64,000 nt of DNA from Desulfobulbaceae bacterium (GTDB taxonomy: Bacteria; Desulfobacterota; Desulfobulbia; Desulfobulbales; Desulfobulbaceae): assembly GCA_023544645.1 (NCBI GenBank), contig JAMJFO010000011.1, positions 1-64,000 on the forward strand. The letters run 5' to 3'. A model generated the notes under the pieces. That model had not been told where the DNA came from, ran no database searches, and was given only the letters and a program-made list of their open reading frames with translations. Made by a program: the position numbers and the translations under genes. Below are positions 23,922-33,345 of the stretch, one piece after another; positions within the stretch are counted from its first letter, which is position 1, and each line of letters opens with the position of its first letter.

Positions 23922-25147
23922 ACCGGGTCGTCATAACAGGCAGAGGCGCTGTTTCCCCTTACGGTGTCGGGGTTGCGACACTTGTCGACAACTGCTGGCA
24001 CGGCAGATCAGCCGTCCGCTGCATGGATGAATGGCGGTCCATCAAAGGCCTGGCAAGTTTTCTGGCCGCACCGGTGCCACGCCTTGACCCCAAAAAATAC
24101 CTGCCCCGGTCAGCGCGCCGGACAATGGGCGACATGGCGATTCACGCGACCATCGCCGCCCGCGAGGCTCTTGCTGACGCAGGAATTACAGAAGAACAGC
24201 TTCATTCCGGAGAGATCGGCATTGCCATCGGCACCACCACCGGCAGCCCGGTGGAGTACAATAACTTCTATGCCGAATTCCTCTCCCACCAGAGCATCGA
24301 ATCCATGAAATCAGGCATGTTTTTCAAGATCATGGGGCACAGCTGCGCCGCCAATGTGATGTATGCCCTGGGGATAAGCGGTGAACAGTGGGCGCCGACC
24401 AGCGCCTGCACCTCTTCCAGCCAGGCCATGAGCCTGGGATATCTGCTGGTCAAGTCCGGCCGTCAGCGGGCAGTTATTTGCGGAGGCGCCGACGAGGTCC
24501 ACCACAGCGTTACCATGGTTTTTGATATCATCAGGGCAGCGTCACAGGATAATGACCACCCGCAACAGACCCCAAGACCATTTGACAAAAACAGAGATGG
24601 TGTGGTATGTGGGGGAGGTGCAGGAATACTGGTGATTGAAAGCCTTGATTCAGCCCTGGCAAGGGGCGCCGAAATTTATGGCGAAATCACCGGATTCGGT
24701 CATGCCAGCGATCCGGGACACATAGCCAACCCGAGTAAGACCGCAATGGCCGGCGTCATGAAAAAAGCGTTGCAGGAAGCTGAACTCCGGCCGGACGAGA
24801 TAGATTATGTCAACGCCCATGCCACCGGAACCGAACAGGGCGACCTGGCAGAAGCCCAGGCCATTGGAACCATAGTTGCTCCTGCTGTTCCGGTCAGTTC
24901 GCTGAAAGGACACATGGGGCATACCCTTGGCGCCTCGGGCGCGCTGGAAAGTATACTGGTCCTTGAAATGATGCAACGGGGGGAAATCCTGCCGACTCTC
25001 CATCTCAACGAGGTTGATCCCGGCTGCCGAGCAATAAATCTCATTAAAGATTTGACCCCCTGCCCCGTCAATACGGTTATAAAAAATAATTTTGCCCTGG
25101 GCGGAGTAAATGTAGCTCTGGTGTTTCAAAAATGGAGTAAATCATGA
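23918..25147 (+). CDS. 3-oxoacyl-ACP synthase (ketosynthase 2, FabF-like)
   Basis: Ketosynthase of 409 residues with a complete set: Cys164 (TSACTSSSQA), His301 (AHATGTEQGD) and His335 (KGHMGHTLGASG). Closest in style to FabF. The ATG at 23918 overlaps the CrtI-like stop (ATGA) and starts directly with the family N-terminus NRVVITGRG; a longer reading from 23798 would lie inside the upstream gene. The stop overlaps the start of ACP 2, so the ketosynthase and its likely carrier are co-translated. Confidence 0.93.
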   Translation: MNRVVITGRGAVSPYGVGVATLVDNCWHGRSAVRCMDEWRSIKGLASFLAAPVPRLDPKKYLPRSARRTMGDMAIHATIAAREALADAGITEEQLHSGEIGIAIGTTTGSPVEYNNFYAEFLSHQSIESMKSGMFFKIMGHSCAANVMYALGISGEQWAPTSACTSSSQAMSLGYLLVKSGRQRAVICGGADEVHHSVTMVFDIIRAASQDNDHPQQTPRPFDKNRDGVVCGGGAGILVIESLDSALARGAEIYGEITGFGHASDPGHIANPSKTAMAGVMKKALQEAELRPDEIDYVNAHATGTEQGDLAEAQAIGTIVAPAVPVSSLKGHMGHTLGASGALESILVLEMMQRGEILPTLHLNEVDPGCRAINLIKDLTPCPVNTVIKNNFALGGVNVALVFQKWSKS

Positions 25148-25428
25148 CCATGACCGACGATGATATTTTTCAACGCCTCAAATTGATTTTTATTGAGGAA
25201 TTTGAGCTTGAGCCGGAGCAGCTCATTCCCGAGGCAACCCTTTTTGATGACCTGGGACTTGACAGCCTCGATGCGGTGGACATGGTTGTTGCCCTGGAAA
25301 AAGAATTCGGTGTCAAGGTGAAGGACGAGGAATCCATTCGATCTGTCAGGACCCTGGATGATCTTCACCAATTACTGCTTGCTATTCATGCGCAAATGAC
25401 CGACCGTGATAAAGAAACTGCTGCTTAA
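25144..25428 (+). CDS. Acyl carrier protein 2
   Basis: ACP of 94 residues with the standard site LGLDSLDAVDMVV, Ser being the phosphopantetheine attachment point. Acidic and helical, normal length. It overlaps the upstream ketosynthase stop by four bases (ATGA) and the downstream PlsC-like gene by 23 bases. It is probably the carrier for ketosynthase 2. Confidence 0.95.
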   Translation: MTMTDDDIFQRLKLIFIEEFELEPEQLIPEATLFDDLGLDSLDAVDMVVALEKEFGVKVKDEESIRSVRTLDDLHQLLLAIHAQMTDRDKETAA

Positions 25429-26140
25429 CCTCTACATCTGGCCTCTTTTCTTTCTTGTAACCCTTGTCGCCCTTTTGCTTATTCCGATCATTTTCACGGT
25501 CAATCTCCTTTTTTTCAGGAAACCGGTGAACAGCCTGTTCCGAATAGGGGTGAGAGTATACGGATGGGTCCTGGTGCGCCTTATTCCTTTTTTTGCCCCG
25601 GTCAGGCTCCATGACCGCAGCGGCGGCAGGCCGGATACAGGAATTTATGTGGCCAACCACAATTCATCGGTTGACCCCTATTGTTTTGGAGTTATCCCTG
25701 GTGAATTTGCTTTTTTCACCTCGTGGCCTTTTAACATTCCGGTCTACAACTGGATTATGAAACAGGCTGAATACCTGAACACCGGGTGGGGGTGGCAAAC
25801 CCTGTATGAAAAATCCGTCCTCCTCCTGAAAAACAGCTGTTCACTCATAATCTGGCCGGAAGGCCACAGGTCAAGGACCGGCGAACTCACCAAATTTGAA
25901 AACGGGGCATTCCGCCTTGCCTGCGAGACCGGTTATCCGGTTGTTCCGGTATGCATAACCGGCACGCACAGGCTCATGGCCCCGGGGCAAAGGTTCTTGA
26001 CTCCGTCAAAGCTCAGCGTTACCATACTGCCCCCGCACTACCCGCCCAAGGGCCGGAGTGACCGGCAGAGTATCCAGCAATTGAAAGAACAGGTCAAAAA
26101 AACCTTTGACGATGAACTTCGCAGGCAGGAACATGACTGA
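25406..26140 (+). CDS. PlsC-like 1-acylglycerol-3-phosphate acyltransferase
   Basis: Membrane-associated acyltransferase of 244 residues with an N-terminal hydrophobic segment (residues ~10-35). The catalytic motif NHNSSVDP (H-x4-D) lies near residue 87 and the glycerophosphate-binding WPEGHRSRTGE near 152. PlsC-type enzymes place acyl chains on lysophospholipids or other hydroxyl acceptors. Located between an ACP and a ligase, it may transfer the cluster's acyl product to a lipid head. The start is GTG at 25406; no nearby ATG offers a better choice. Confidence 0.87.
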   Translation: MIKKLLLNLYIWPLFFLVTLVALLLIPIIFTVNLLFFRKPVNSLFRIGVRVYGWVLVRLIPFFAPVRLHDRSGGRPDTGIYVANHNSSVDPYCFGVIPGEFAFFTSWPFNIPVYNWIMKQAEYLNTGWGWQTLYEKSVLLLKNSCSLIIWPEGHRSRTGELTKFENGAFRLACETGYPVVPVCITGTHRLMAPGQRFLTPSKLSVTILPPHYPPKGRSDRQSIQQLKEQVKKTFDDELRRQEHD

Positions 26141-27446
26141 ATATTCGCTTACAGAAGCTCTTCATCTGCGTGAACGTCATTCGGAAGAGGTTGAACAGCA
26201 TCGGCTGGAACTCCTGCGCAAACATCTTGCCCACGCCGCCCGGGCCCCCTACTACAAAAAATTATTCGAGAAGAACAACATCCGTCCCGAAGAGCTGTCA
26301 ACACTGGATGACCTGCAGGCCATCCCCTTTACGGACAGGCAGGAACTTGACGGGCACGGCGATCTTTTCCAAACAGTTCCTGATGAACAGATCGTCGATC
26401 TTTCATTGACTTCCGGAACAACAGGTCCGCCGGTAAAAGTGCCATACACGACCGGAGACCTGCAGCGGCTTGCCTTTAACGAAACAATGGCTTTCTGGGG
26501 GGCCGGGATCAGGCCCGATGATACCTGCCTGATCGCCGTCACTCTTGATCGATGCTTTATTGCCGGTCTTGCTTATTATAACGGTCTGGTGCAGCTGGGT
26601 GCCAGAGCGATACGCAGCGGTCCGGGCCAGCCGGCACGGCAGTGGGAGCTCATCAGTATGCTCCGTCCCACGGTGATAGTCGGGGTGCCGACATTTCTTC
26701 TCCAAGTGGCAAAATGGGGTGTCGACCATGGCCATGACCCGTCCCGGGCAGGAATCCGCCTGCTGGTCACCATTGGTGAGCCGATTCGTCGTCCGGATTT
26801 TTCCCTGACCCCTCTGGGACAGACATTGACAGATGCCTGGAAATGCTCTATCCGCGGTTCCTATGGAGCCACGGAACTGGAAACCGGACTGACGGAATGT
26901 GGAGCGGAAAAAGGCGGGCATATTCATCCGGAACTCAGTATTGTGGAAATCATAGATGACCAGGGTAACGTCCTTCCCGACGGGCGCCGGGGCGAAATGG
27001 TTTTTACCCCGCTTGGAGTTGAAGGTTTTCCATTGATTCGATTTAAAACCGGGGATATAACAAGAAAATACACGGAAGAATGCAGCTGCGGATGGAAAAC
27101 AGCTCGTATCGGCCCCATTGAGGGCCGGGTTTCCCAACGGCTGAAGGTGAAGGGCACAACAATTTACCCGGAAACCATCTTTCACGTTCTCCAGGAAATA
27201 AGGCAGATCGATGCTTCATATATTGAAGTCCGTTCCGCCTATGATTTGTCGGATGAGATCAGGGTTGTTGTCGGCAGCCGGGCAAGCATCACCGAAAAGG
27301 AAATCGGAGCCCTGCTGCAGGCCAGATTAAGAGTACGTCCGGAGGTGAGTATTTTGGACACGCAAGAAGTACACAACGTTATGTTCAAGGAAGGAGGAAG
27401 AAAACCCAAACGTTTTTTTGACCTTCGCCGGGGAGAGGAAATATGA
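26133..27446 (+). CDS. PaaK-like adenylate-forming ligase
   Basis: Phenylacetate-CoA-ligase-type enzyme of 437 residues. The motif LSLTSGTTGPPVKVPYT lies near residue 90, a SYGATELETG adenine region near 245, and the C-terminal domain has RLKVKGTTIYPE. A Cys pair in EECSCGWKT may bind a structural metal. It activates an aromatic or other carboxylic acid for transfer to CoA or ACP. The ATG at 26133 overlaps the PlsC stop (ATGACTGA), and the stop overlaps the next gene (ATGA). It is the second ligase of the cluster, so two different acids may be activated. Confidence 0.88.
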   Translation: MTEYSLTEALHLRERHSEEVEQHRLELLRKHLAHAARAPYYKKLFEKNNIRPEELSTLDDLQAIPFTDRQELDGHGDLFQTVPDEQIVDLSLTSGTTGPPVKVPYTTGDLQRLAFNETMAFWGAGIRPDDTCLIAVTLDRCFIAGLAYYNGLVQLGARAIRSGPGQPARQWELISMLRPTVIVGVPTFLLQVAKWGVDHGHDPSRAGIRLLVTIGEPIRRPDFSLTPLGQTLTDAWKCSIRGSYGATELETGLTECGAEKGGHIHPELSIVEIIDDQGNVLPDGRRGEMVFTPLGVEGFPLIRFKTGDITRKYTEECSCGWKTARIGPIEGRVSQRLKVKGTTIYPETIFHVLQEIRQIDASYIEVRSAYDLSDEIRVVVGSRASITEKEIGALLQARLRVRPEVSILDTQEVHNVMFKEGGRKPKRFFDLRRGEEI

Positions 27447-28492
27447 GCTGCCAGCAGGAGCACTGGGGCCTGGAATTTTCTCCCGAGGAAATATCGGCCT
27501 GCCGGGAGAGCGGCGGTCTGCTGTCGCTTGAACTGGAGCTCTCACGGGCCTGTAATCTCCGGTGCATATATTGCTACGCCTCCTCAGGGAAACCTTTACC
27601 CGACGAACTTATCCTGGAGGAGATTTTTCAGATAATTGACCAGGCCGCCGGGCTTGGCGCCCGGAAAATAATCGTTCTCGGCGGCGGCGAGCCCCTGATG
27701 TTCTCCAGCCTGTTTACAATTATTGATTATATTATTTCCAGAAAGATAAAGGTCGACCTCTTTACCAATGGGACGCTCATCAACCGCGATATTGCGGAAA
27801 AACTTTTCCGCCGGAATGTTTCCATTTCCATGAAAATGAATTCCAGGAATCCGGAAGTCCAGGATGAGCTTGCAGGAAAAAAAGGCACCTATGAGGCCAT
27901 CGAAAAAGGATTGCATGCCCTGAGACAGGCTGGGTATCCCGACGACGACCATACCTTGGGAATCGAGACCATTGTCTGCCGCCAGAATTACGATGAACTT
28001 CCTGAACTGTGGCGATGGGCAAGGCAGAGGTCCATTGTCCCCTATATCGAGATAATGACCCTGCAGGGGCGGGCTGTGGACAACAGGGGGCTGGAAGTGG
28101 AGCCGCACAGGATTCGCGCCATGTTTGAAAAACTGGCTGAAATCGATGCCGCCGAATTCGGCAGGATCTGGTACCCGCTGCCGCCGCTTGCAGCTTCTCG
28201 CTGCGCCCGGCATGAATACTCCTGCACCGTCACCTCCATCGGCGATGTCAACCCCTGCCCCGGTGTTAGCATTCCCATCGGCAACATCAGGAAGCAGCCT
28301 CTGCGGGAAATTTTACAGACGAGCAAGGTTATCCATGAACTTCGGAATATCAGGCAGAACATCAAAGGACGCTGCGCGACCTGTACCCATAACGAATTCT
28401 GCTATGGCTGCAGGGGCCATGCCTACCAGGTTACCGGCGACCACCTGGCCGAGGATCCTATATGCTGGCTTGATGATCCATACAAAAATTAA
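27443..28492 (+). CDS. Radical SAM / SPASM domain protein
   Basis: Radical SAM enzyme of 349 residues without a B12 domain. The CxxxCxxC site is at C37, C41, C44 (CNLRCIYC). The C-terminal SPASM region has a Cys-rich array (CTVTSIGDVNPCPG and CATCTHNEFCYGCRG) that can hold extra Fe-S clusters. SPASM enzymes usually modify peptides or anchor redox steps; no precursor peptide gene is seen nearby, so a small-molecule or carrier-bound substrate is possible. It is coupled to the ligase gene by ATGA. Confidence 0.9.
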   Translation: MSCQQEHWGLEFSPEEISACRESGGLLSLELELSRACNLRCIYCYASSGKPLPDELILEEIFQIIDQAAGLGARKIIVLGGGEPLMFSSLFTIIDYIISRKIKVDLFTNGTLINRDIAEKLFRRNVSISMKMNSRNPEVQDELAGKKGTYEAIEKGLHALRQAGYPDDDHTLGIETIVCRQNYDELPELWRWARQRSIVPYIEIMTLQGRAVDNRGLEVEPHRIRAMFEKLAEIDAAEFGRIWYPLPPLAASRCARHEYSCTVTSIGDVNPCPGVSIPIGNIRKQPLREILQTSKVIHELRNIRQNIKGRCATCTHNEFCYGCRGHAYQVTGDHLAEDPICWLDDPYKN

Positions 28493-28526
28493 AGATCCGC
28501 AACAATCATAAAACACGGAGGACACA

Positions 28527-28970
28527 ATGAAGAAACGCACAGCTGCACTTGTTATTTTTTTACTCTTCAGCACAACGACAATTGCCCTGGCGCGGGACGA
28601 GCAGGTCCAGTTTTCCATTGAAGATGCCCTGAACAGTCTCAAGGTCCAAAGCGAACTGAACCCCGCTGTTCAATTATTCTGGGGCGACCAGAAGCATCCG
28701 GAGGCACAAACCACTTTTGGCGAATACAGAACCAGCCAACGGACCAATGCCCTCGGTAAAGCGAGGGAAGAGGCCTGTCAATGGGCTCTCGCCGCATGCA
28801 TTAAAGAGCTGCAGGCCCGCGCTTTGAGGGAAGGCGGCAATGCAGTCATCAATATTAAATCGAATATCAAGAATATTGAAACTTCCAGCGCCACGGAATA
28901 TCAATGTCTGGCCGGCAGTGTCATGGTCAATGTCGCCCTCAAGGGCACCGTGGTAAAGCTGGCCGAATAG
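28527..28970 (+). CDS. Small secreted protein of a family often mislabelled 'excinuclease ATPase subunit'
   Basis: Secreted protein of 147 residues with a signal peptide (MKKRT, hydrophobic core, cleavage near ALA-RD, residue ~22). The mature part has a helical half and a C-terminal ARALREGGNAVINIKSN ... ECQCLAGS-like beta half similar to YbjQ/DUF74-style folds. Proteins of this kind are sometimes annotated as excinuclease subunits without support. It has a clear GGAGGA ribosome site. A periplasmic role in the cluster, perhaps lipid handling, is only a guess. Confidence 0.6.
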   Translation: MKKRTAALVIFLLFSTTTIALARDEQVQFSIEDALNSLKVQSELNPAVQLFWGDQKHPEAQTTFGEYRTSQRTNALGKAREEACQWALAACIKELQARALREGGNAVINIKSNIKNIETSSATEYQCLAGSVMVNVALKGTVVKLAE

Positions 28971-28995
28971 CTTTTTTTCATCCCGGCAGAAATCC

Positions 28996-29520
28996 ATGCC
29001 TCGACAACTTGATTGCCTCCGGGCAAGACAGGATGATGCCGCCCGGAAACTGCTGGGCTCCTTTCCTGAACGCTGGGGCAGGATGGACCTGATGAGCCGG
29101 GAGGCAATTATCGGGGTCGGCCGCGTTCTCCAGGAAAAGGAAATGCTTGCCGGCCGCCCTCCCTGCCTGAACCAGGGGTGGCAGGGCGGCCTGATCGTCG
29201 GCACCAGACGAGGTTCGCTGGCAGTGGACATTGAGTACACCCGAACGCTCCTGGACGGACCGGGAATGGCCAGTCCGCATCTGTTCAGCTATACTCTGCC
29301 CAATATTCCCCTGGCCGAGGCGGCGATTCAATACGGCCTGACCGGACCTGTTTTCTGTCTGATCAGCGAAGCGCCCTATGATGACGCCCTGCTGGAAGCC
29401 CGGCAATGGCTTGGCGATATGCCCGGTACAAAAACACTCATAGTGGCTGGCGCCCTGGATGTCATTCCATCCGGGGCAACATCCGAAATAACAGCTCAAT
29501 TCAAGGTCCTGCAGACATAA
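28996..29520 (+). CDS. Ketosynthase-like N-terminal half protein lacking the catalytic Cys
   Basis: Protein of 174 residues that corresponds to the N-terminal half of the thiolase/ketosynthase fold: VGTRRGSLAVD, SPHLFSYTLPNIPLAEAA, then GLTGPVFCLISEAPYDDAL where active enzymes have the nucleophilic Cys followed by small residues. No Cys is at that position, and the C-terminal half with both His residues is absent. It is probably a non-catalytic partner (chain-length-factor-like) of one of the true ketosynthases. Its stop shares a base with the next start (TAATG). A truncated pseudogene is less likely, because the frame is intact and coupled on both sides. Confidence 0.68.
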   Translation: MPRQLDCLRARQDDAARKLLGSFPERWGRMDLMSREAIIGVGRVLQEKEMLAGRPPCLNQGWQGGLIVGTRRGSLAVDIEYTRTLLDGPGMASPHLFSYTLPNIPLAEAAIQYGLTGPVFCLISEAPYDDALLEARQWLGDMPGTKTLIVAGALDVIPSGATSEITAQFKVLQT

Positions 29521-30779
29521 TGACTCATCTTACCCTCATTTACCCCCGCTGGCCCAAGATTCCCGAACAGAGGGAATTCCACCTGCCCCCGCACGGACCG
29601 GTCTGCCTGGCTGCTGAAATCCCGGATGATTTCCAGGTGCGTTTTGTTGACGAGAATGTCGACACCCTGGATTTTGACCAGGATACCGATGTGGTCCTGC
29701 TTTCGATGATGCTTACCTGCCAGACTCCCCGCGGCAGGGAAATAGCCGAGATGTACAGAAGCAAAGGCATCAGGGTCATTGCCGGGGGAATTGCCACCAT
29801 GCTCCATAGTGACGAAATCGGGCAGTATGTTGATTCCATATTTCTGGGCGAGGTGGAAGACGGCCGCCTGGCAGCAGTCCTGGATGACTGGAAAAATGAC
29901 CGGCTGCAGCCGACCTATAATTTTTTTCACGACTTCCCCCCTATTACCTCGGTGGGCCCGGCCAACCGGGACATCCTCAACGATGATCTGTATACCTACC
30001 GCGGCGTGCGCATGGTCGATCTCGTCCATGCTTCCCGGGGATGCAAATTCAACTGCTTCCCCTGTTCCACCGCCTTTCTGGGCGGGCGGCAATTCCGCCC
30101 GCGGCCCATTGACAAGGTGGTTGAGGAGGTCGCCGGCATCAAAAACAACCGGCTGTTCTTTGTTGACAATTCGCTGGCCCAAGACAGAGAATGGCTGCTG
30201 GAGCTGTTCGCAGCCCTTGCCCCTCTCAAGAAAAAATGGGTCAGCCATCCGATCCTCGATGATGACGAGATCCTGGCCAAAGCTGCCGAAGCCGGCGCCT
30301 GGTATGTCTACCAGGCTATTTTCGACACCTCGGAGGTAATGCGCAACCGGGTGCGCCGCCTCAAGGAATTCGGCATCGGGGTCGAGGCGGCTGTTCTCCT
30401 GGGACCGGACAACCAGGATGTCGATTACATCAAAAAACTGGTTGATTTTCTGCTGGAGATCGATGTGGACATGGCGGAATTCTCCATCCTGACCCCTTTT
30501 CCGCACACCCCGGTCACCAAGCAGTTTGAGAAGGAAGGGCGCATCCTGCATCGGGACTGGAGCCGGTACACCACTGCCGAAGTCGTCTACCAGCCCAAGA
30601 AGATGACACCTGACCAACTGCAGGAAATGTATCACTATGCCTGGGACGTCTTTTACCGGGACATGTCCCAGTCGCTCAGGATGTCCCGCCTGTTCATGAA
30701 GGTTGTGCACGCGGAGATCGCCGACAACTCCTACCAGCCCACCCTGCGTTTGCACGAAAGACGGCAGTGGCATTCCTGA
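29520..30779 (+). CDS. B12-binding-type radical SAM protein B
   Basis: Protein of 419 residues: a short cobalamin-binding-like domain (residues 1-130, with IAGGIATMLHSDEI and VDSIFLGEVED) followed by a radical SAM core with the cluster site at C175, C179, C182 (CKFNCFPC). A C-terminal SPF-like stretch ILTPFPHTPV is typical of BchE/HpnJ-type enzymes. The ATG at 29520 overlaps the preceding stop as TAATG. Divergent from the other three B12-type enzymes of the cluster, so probably a different reaction. Confidence 0.88.
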   Translation: MTHLTLIYPRWPKIPEQREFHLPPHGPVCLAAEIPDDFQVRFVDENVDTLDFDQDTDVVLLSMMLTCQTPRGREIAEMYRSKGIRVIAGGIATMLHSDEIGQYVDSIFLGEVEDGRLAAVLDDWKNDRLQPTYNFFHDFPPITSVGPANRDILNDDLYTYRGVRMVDLVHASRGCKFNCFPCSTAFLGGRQFRPRPIDKVVEEVAGIKNNRLFFVDNSLAQDREWLLELFAALAPLKKKWVSHPILDDDEILAKAAEAGAWYVYQAIFDTSEVMRNRVRRLKEFGIGVEAAVLLGPDNQDVDYIKKLVDFLLEIDVDMAEFSILTPFPHTPVTKQFEKEGRILHRDWSRYTTAEVVYQPKKMTPDQLQEMYHYAWDVFYRDMSQSLRMSRLFMKVVHAEIADNSYQPTLRLHERRQWHS

Positions 30780-30793
30780 CATAACCGGCCGGT

Positions 30794-32134
30794 ATGCGCT
30801 GCTTTCTGATTGCAACCAACAAGGCCCAGACGCCTTATCCTGTTTACCCCTTGGCCCTGGCCTGCCTTGCCGGCGCCCTGATCGAGGCCGGACATGAGGT
30901 GGAGCAGTTCGACTGTCTGGGGCAGCAGGAGAATGTCCGCGAAAACCTGGCCGCAGCCATTGAACGCTTCCAACCGGAGCTGGTCGGTTTATCCATCCGC
31001 AACCTTGACTCGGAAGACAGTGCCCTGCCGGAAAGCTTTCTCCAGGACGCTACCCAGATCATGGGCTGGGTCCGCGACAATACCCCTGCACCGGTGATCA
31101 TTGGCGGCGCCGCCTTTTCCCTGATGCCTGAGCGGATCGTCAATCTCCTCCAGCCCGACTTCGGCATCGTCGGCGAAGGTGAACGGTTGCTTGTTGAACT
31201 CGCCGATTCCCTGGCCAACAATATGCCGCCGGCGGAAAAAATCCTTCGATCCCCGCTGGCAAAGGCGCCCTGGAAAAGCCTTTCCTTTGACCGCGAGATA
31301 AGCTCCTACTATCTCAAAAGAGGGGGGATCCTCAACGTCCAGACCAAACGCGGATGTCCCTACCGCTGCGCCTACTGCAGTTATCCGCTGCTCGAAGGAA
31401 AACAGATCCGGACCAGGGAGCCGGAGGCGGTTGTTGATGATGTGCTCCGGCTGGAGCGCGATTTCCAGGCCCGCTATATTTTTTTTACCGACTCGGTGTT
31501 CAACGATCCCGGCGGCTCCTATCTGGAGGTCTGCGAAGCGCTTATCCGGCGGGGCAACAAGCTGCCCTGGACCGGTTATTTTCGGCCAACCAGGATGAAA
31601 CGTGAACATATGGACATCATGAAACGCTCCGGTCTTGACGCCATGGAAGTAGGAACCGACTGCGGCTGCGACGCCACCCTTGCAAGCGTCAAAAAAGATT
31701 TCACCTTTGATGACGTCATCTCCTTCCATGAACTGGCAACGGAATTCAAGATTCCCTGCGCCCATTTTATCATGTTCGGCGCCCCGGGCGAGAACCGGGA
31801 AACGGTCCGCGAATCCCTGGACAACCTTGAACGGCTTGATCCCGCCGTACTCATGGCATTCAACGGCATCCGCATTCTTCCCCGTACCGGAATCCATGCC
31901 CGCGCCATAGCCGACGGGATCATCGACGAGAACCAGGATCTGCTGGAACCAACCTATTACTTTTCCCCGGAAATACAACCGGGTGAGATCGACACCCTGA
32001 TCCAGAAAAGCTGGCGGAACAGGCCCGACCGGATATGCCCGGGAGCATCTGACACGCAACGGGTGGCTATGTTTCATAAAAAGGGTTTTACCGGTCCCAT
32101 CTGGGATAAAATCATCCGTATGGGCTGGAAGTGA
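30794..32134 (+). CDS. B12-binding-type radical SAM protein C (paralogue of A)
   Basis: Protein of 446 residues with an N-terminal B12-binding-like domain (residues 1-150; GLSIRNLD, IIGGAAFSLMPE, IVGEGE) and the radical SAM site C188, C192, C195 (CPYRCAYC). It aligns end to end with the minus-arm enzyme at 17942-19339, including FFTDSVFN and the FGAPGE loop, so the two arose by duplication. The stop overlaps a GTG start of the glycosyltransferase gene (GTGA). Reaction unknown; a repeated C-C bond step on related positions of one chain would suit a duplicated pair. Confidence 0.88.
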   Translation: MRCFLIATNKAQTPYPVYPLALACLAGALIEAGHEVEQFDCLGQQENVRENLAAAIERFQPELVGLSIRNLDSEDSALPESFLQDATQIMGWVRDNTPAPVIIGGAAFSLMPERIVNLLQPDFGIVGEGERLLVELADSLANNMPPAEKILRSPLAKAPWKSLSFDREISSYYLKRGGILNVQTKRGCPYRCAYCSYPLLEGKQIRTREPEAVVDDVLRLERDFQARYIFFTDSVFNDPGGSYLEVCEALIRRGNKLPWTGYFRPTRMKREHMDIMKRSGLDAMEVGTDCGCDATLASVKKDFTFDDVISFHELATEFKIPCAHFIMFGAPGENRETVRESLDNLERLDPAVLMAFNGIRILPRTGIHARAIADGIIDENQDLLEPTYYFSPEIQPGEIDTLIQKSWRNRPDRICPGASDTQRVAMFHKKGFTGPIWDKIIRMGWK

Positions 32135-33345
32135 ACAATAGACCTTCCCCACAATTTCTGGTCGTCATCCCGGTATACAACCACCGGGAAACCCTGCGGG
32201 ATGTCACCATCCAGTCCCTGCGCACCGGCCTTGATGTCCTGGTGGTGGATGACGGCAGCACCGACTGCGGACTTGAATCCCTCAAGGATCTCACCTGTCT
32301 TACCCACATCCTTACCCCCAACCGGGGCAAAGGCGCCGCGATCCTTGCCGGAGCAGCCATTGCGGCTGAACGCGGCTTCGATGGAATTGTCACCATCGAT
32401 GCGGATGGCCAGCATGATCCCGCCTCCATCCGGGACCTGATCGAAAAAACAGCCGAACAGTGGCCGGCGCTGGTTATCGGCAACCGGACCATGGTCGCGG
32501 AGGAAATCCCCCGTTCCAGCTTATTTGGCCGTTCATTCTCCAACTTCTGGGTGCGCCTGGAAACCGGATGCGCGCTGCCGGATACCCAGAGCGGTCTGCG
32601 CCTGTACCCGGTCCGGGAACTCCTCCGGCTTTCAATACGCACCCGGCGCTATGATTTTGAAATTGAATCCCTGGTCCGTCTGGCCTGGGGGGGGATACCT
32701 GTTCATTCGGTGCCTGTTCCCGTCCATTATCCGCCATCGGATGAACGGATTTCCCATTTTCACCGGCTCTGGGATAATACACGGTTAAGTATGCTGCACA
32801 CCATGCTGGTCATCCGGGCACTTTTTCCCTGGCCGCATACCAAACTGGCGCCAAAGAAAACCGGTGATGAGCAGCCCAACCTGCTCCTGCATCCAGTCAG
32901 GCTCTTTAAAAAACTGCTCATGGAGCATGCCACCCCTTCGCAGATCGCCACTGCGGCATGGATGGGAGTCTTTCTCGGCGCCCTGCCGCTTATTGGAATC
33001 CATACGGTGGTCATCCTTTACATCTGCCATATGCTCCATCTCAACAAGATGGCTGCGGTGGCCGCAAGCCAGATATGTATGCCTCCGGTGGTCCCCATAC
33101 TCTGCATCCAGGTCGGATACTATTTTCGCCATGGAGAGTTGCTGCTCGATTTCACCCGGGAAACGCTCGTGGTCCAGATCGGAGAGCGGCTATGGGAATA
33201 CCTGCTCGGCTCACTCATAATCGGGCCGCTGCTTGGTTTTGTTGTGGCCGCCGCAAGCTATTTCACCATCCGTTTCTTTCGCAACCGAAAAACAGTTCAA
33301 ACAGTTGAAGCAGACCGTCTCGCAACAGATCAAGAAAAAGCTTGA
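32131..33345 (+). CDS. GT2 glycosyltransferase fused to a DUF2062 membrane domain
   Basis: Fusion protein of 404 residues. The N-terminal family 2 glycosyltransferase has VVIPVYNHRETL, DDGSTD and TIDADGQHD (the DXD region). The C-terminal part (from about residue 265) is a DUF2062 domain with three hydrophobic helices. Such fusions occur in aryl-polyene-type clusters and probably act at the inner membrane, glycosylating a lipid or polyene head group. The start is GTG at 32131, overlapping the previous stop by four bases. The C-terminus overlaps the next reading frame. Confidence 0.87.
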   Translation: MNNRPSPQFLVVIPVYNHRETLRDVTIQSLRTGLDVLVVDDGSTDCGLESLKDLTCLTHILTPNRGKGAAILAGAAIAAERGFDGIVTIDADGQHDPASIRDLIEKTAEQWPALVIGNRTMVAEEIPRSSLFGRSFSNFWVRLETGCALPDTQSGLRLYPVRELLRLSIRTRRYDFEIESLVRLAWGGIPVHSVPVPVHYPPSDERISHFHRLWDNTRLSMLHTMLVIRALFPWPHTKLAPKKTGDEQPNLLLHPVRLFKKLLMEHATPSQIATAAWMGVFLGALPLIGIHTVVILYICHMLHLNKMAAVAASQICMPPVVPILCIQVGYYFRHGELLLDFTRETLVVQIGERLWEYLLGSLIIGPLLGFVVAAASYFTIRFFRNRKTVQTVEADRLATDQEKA

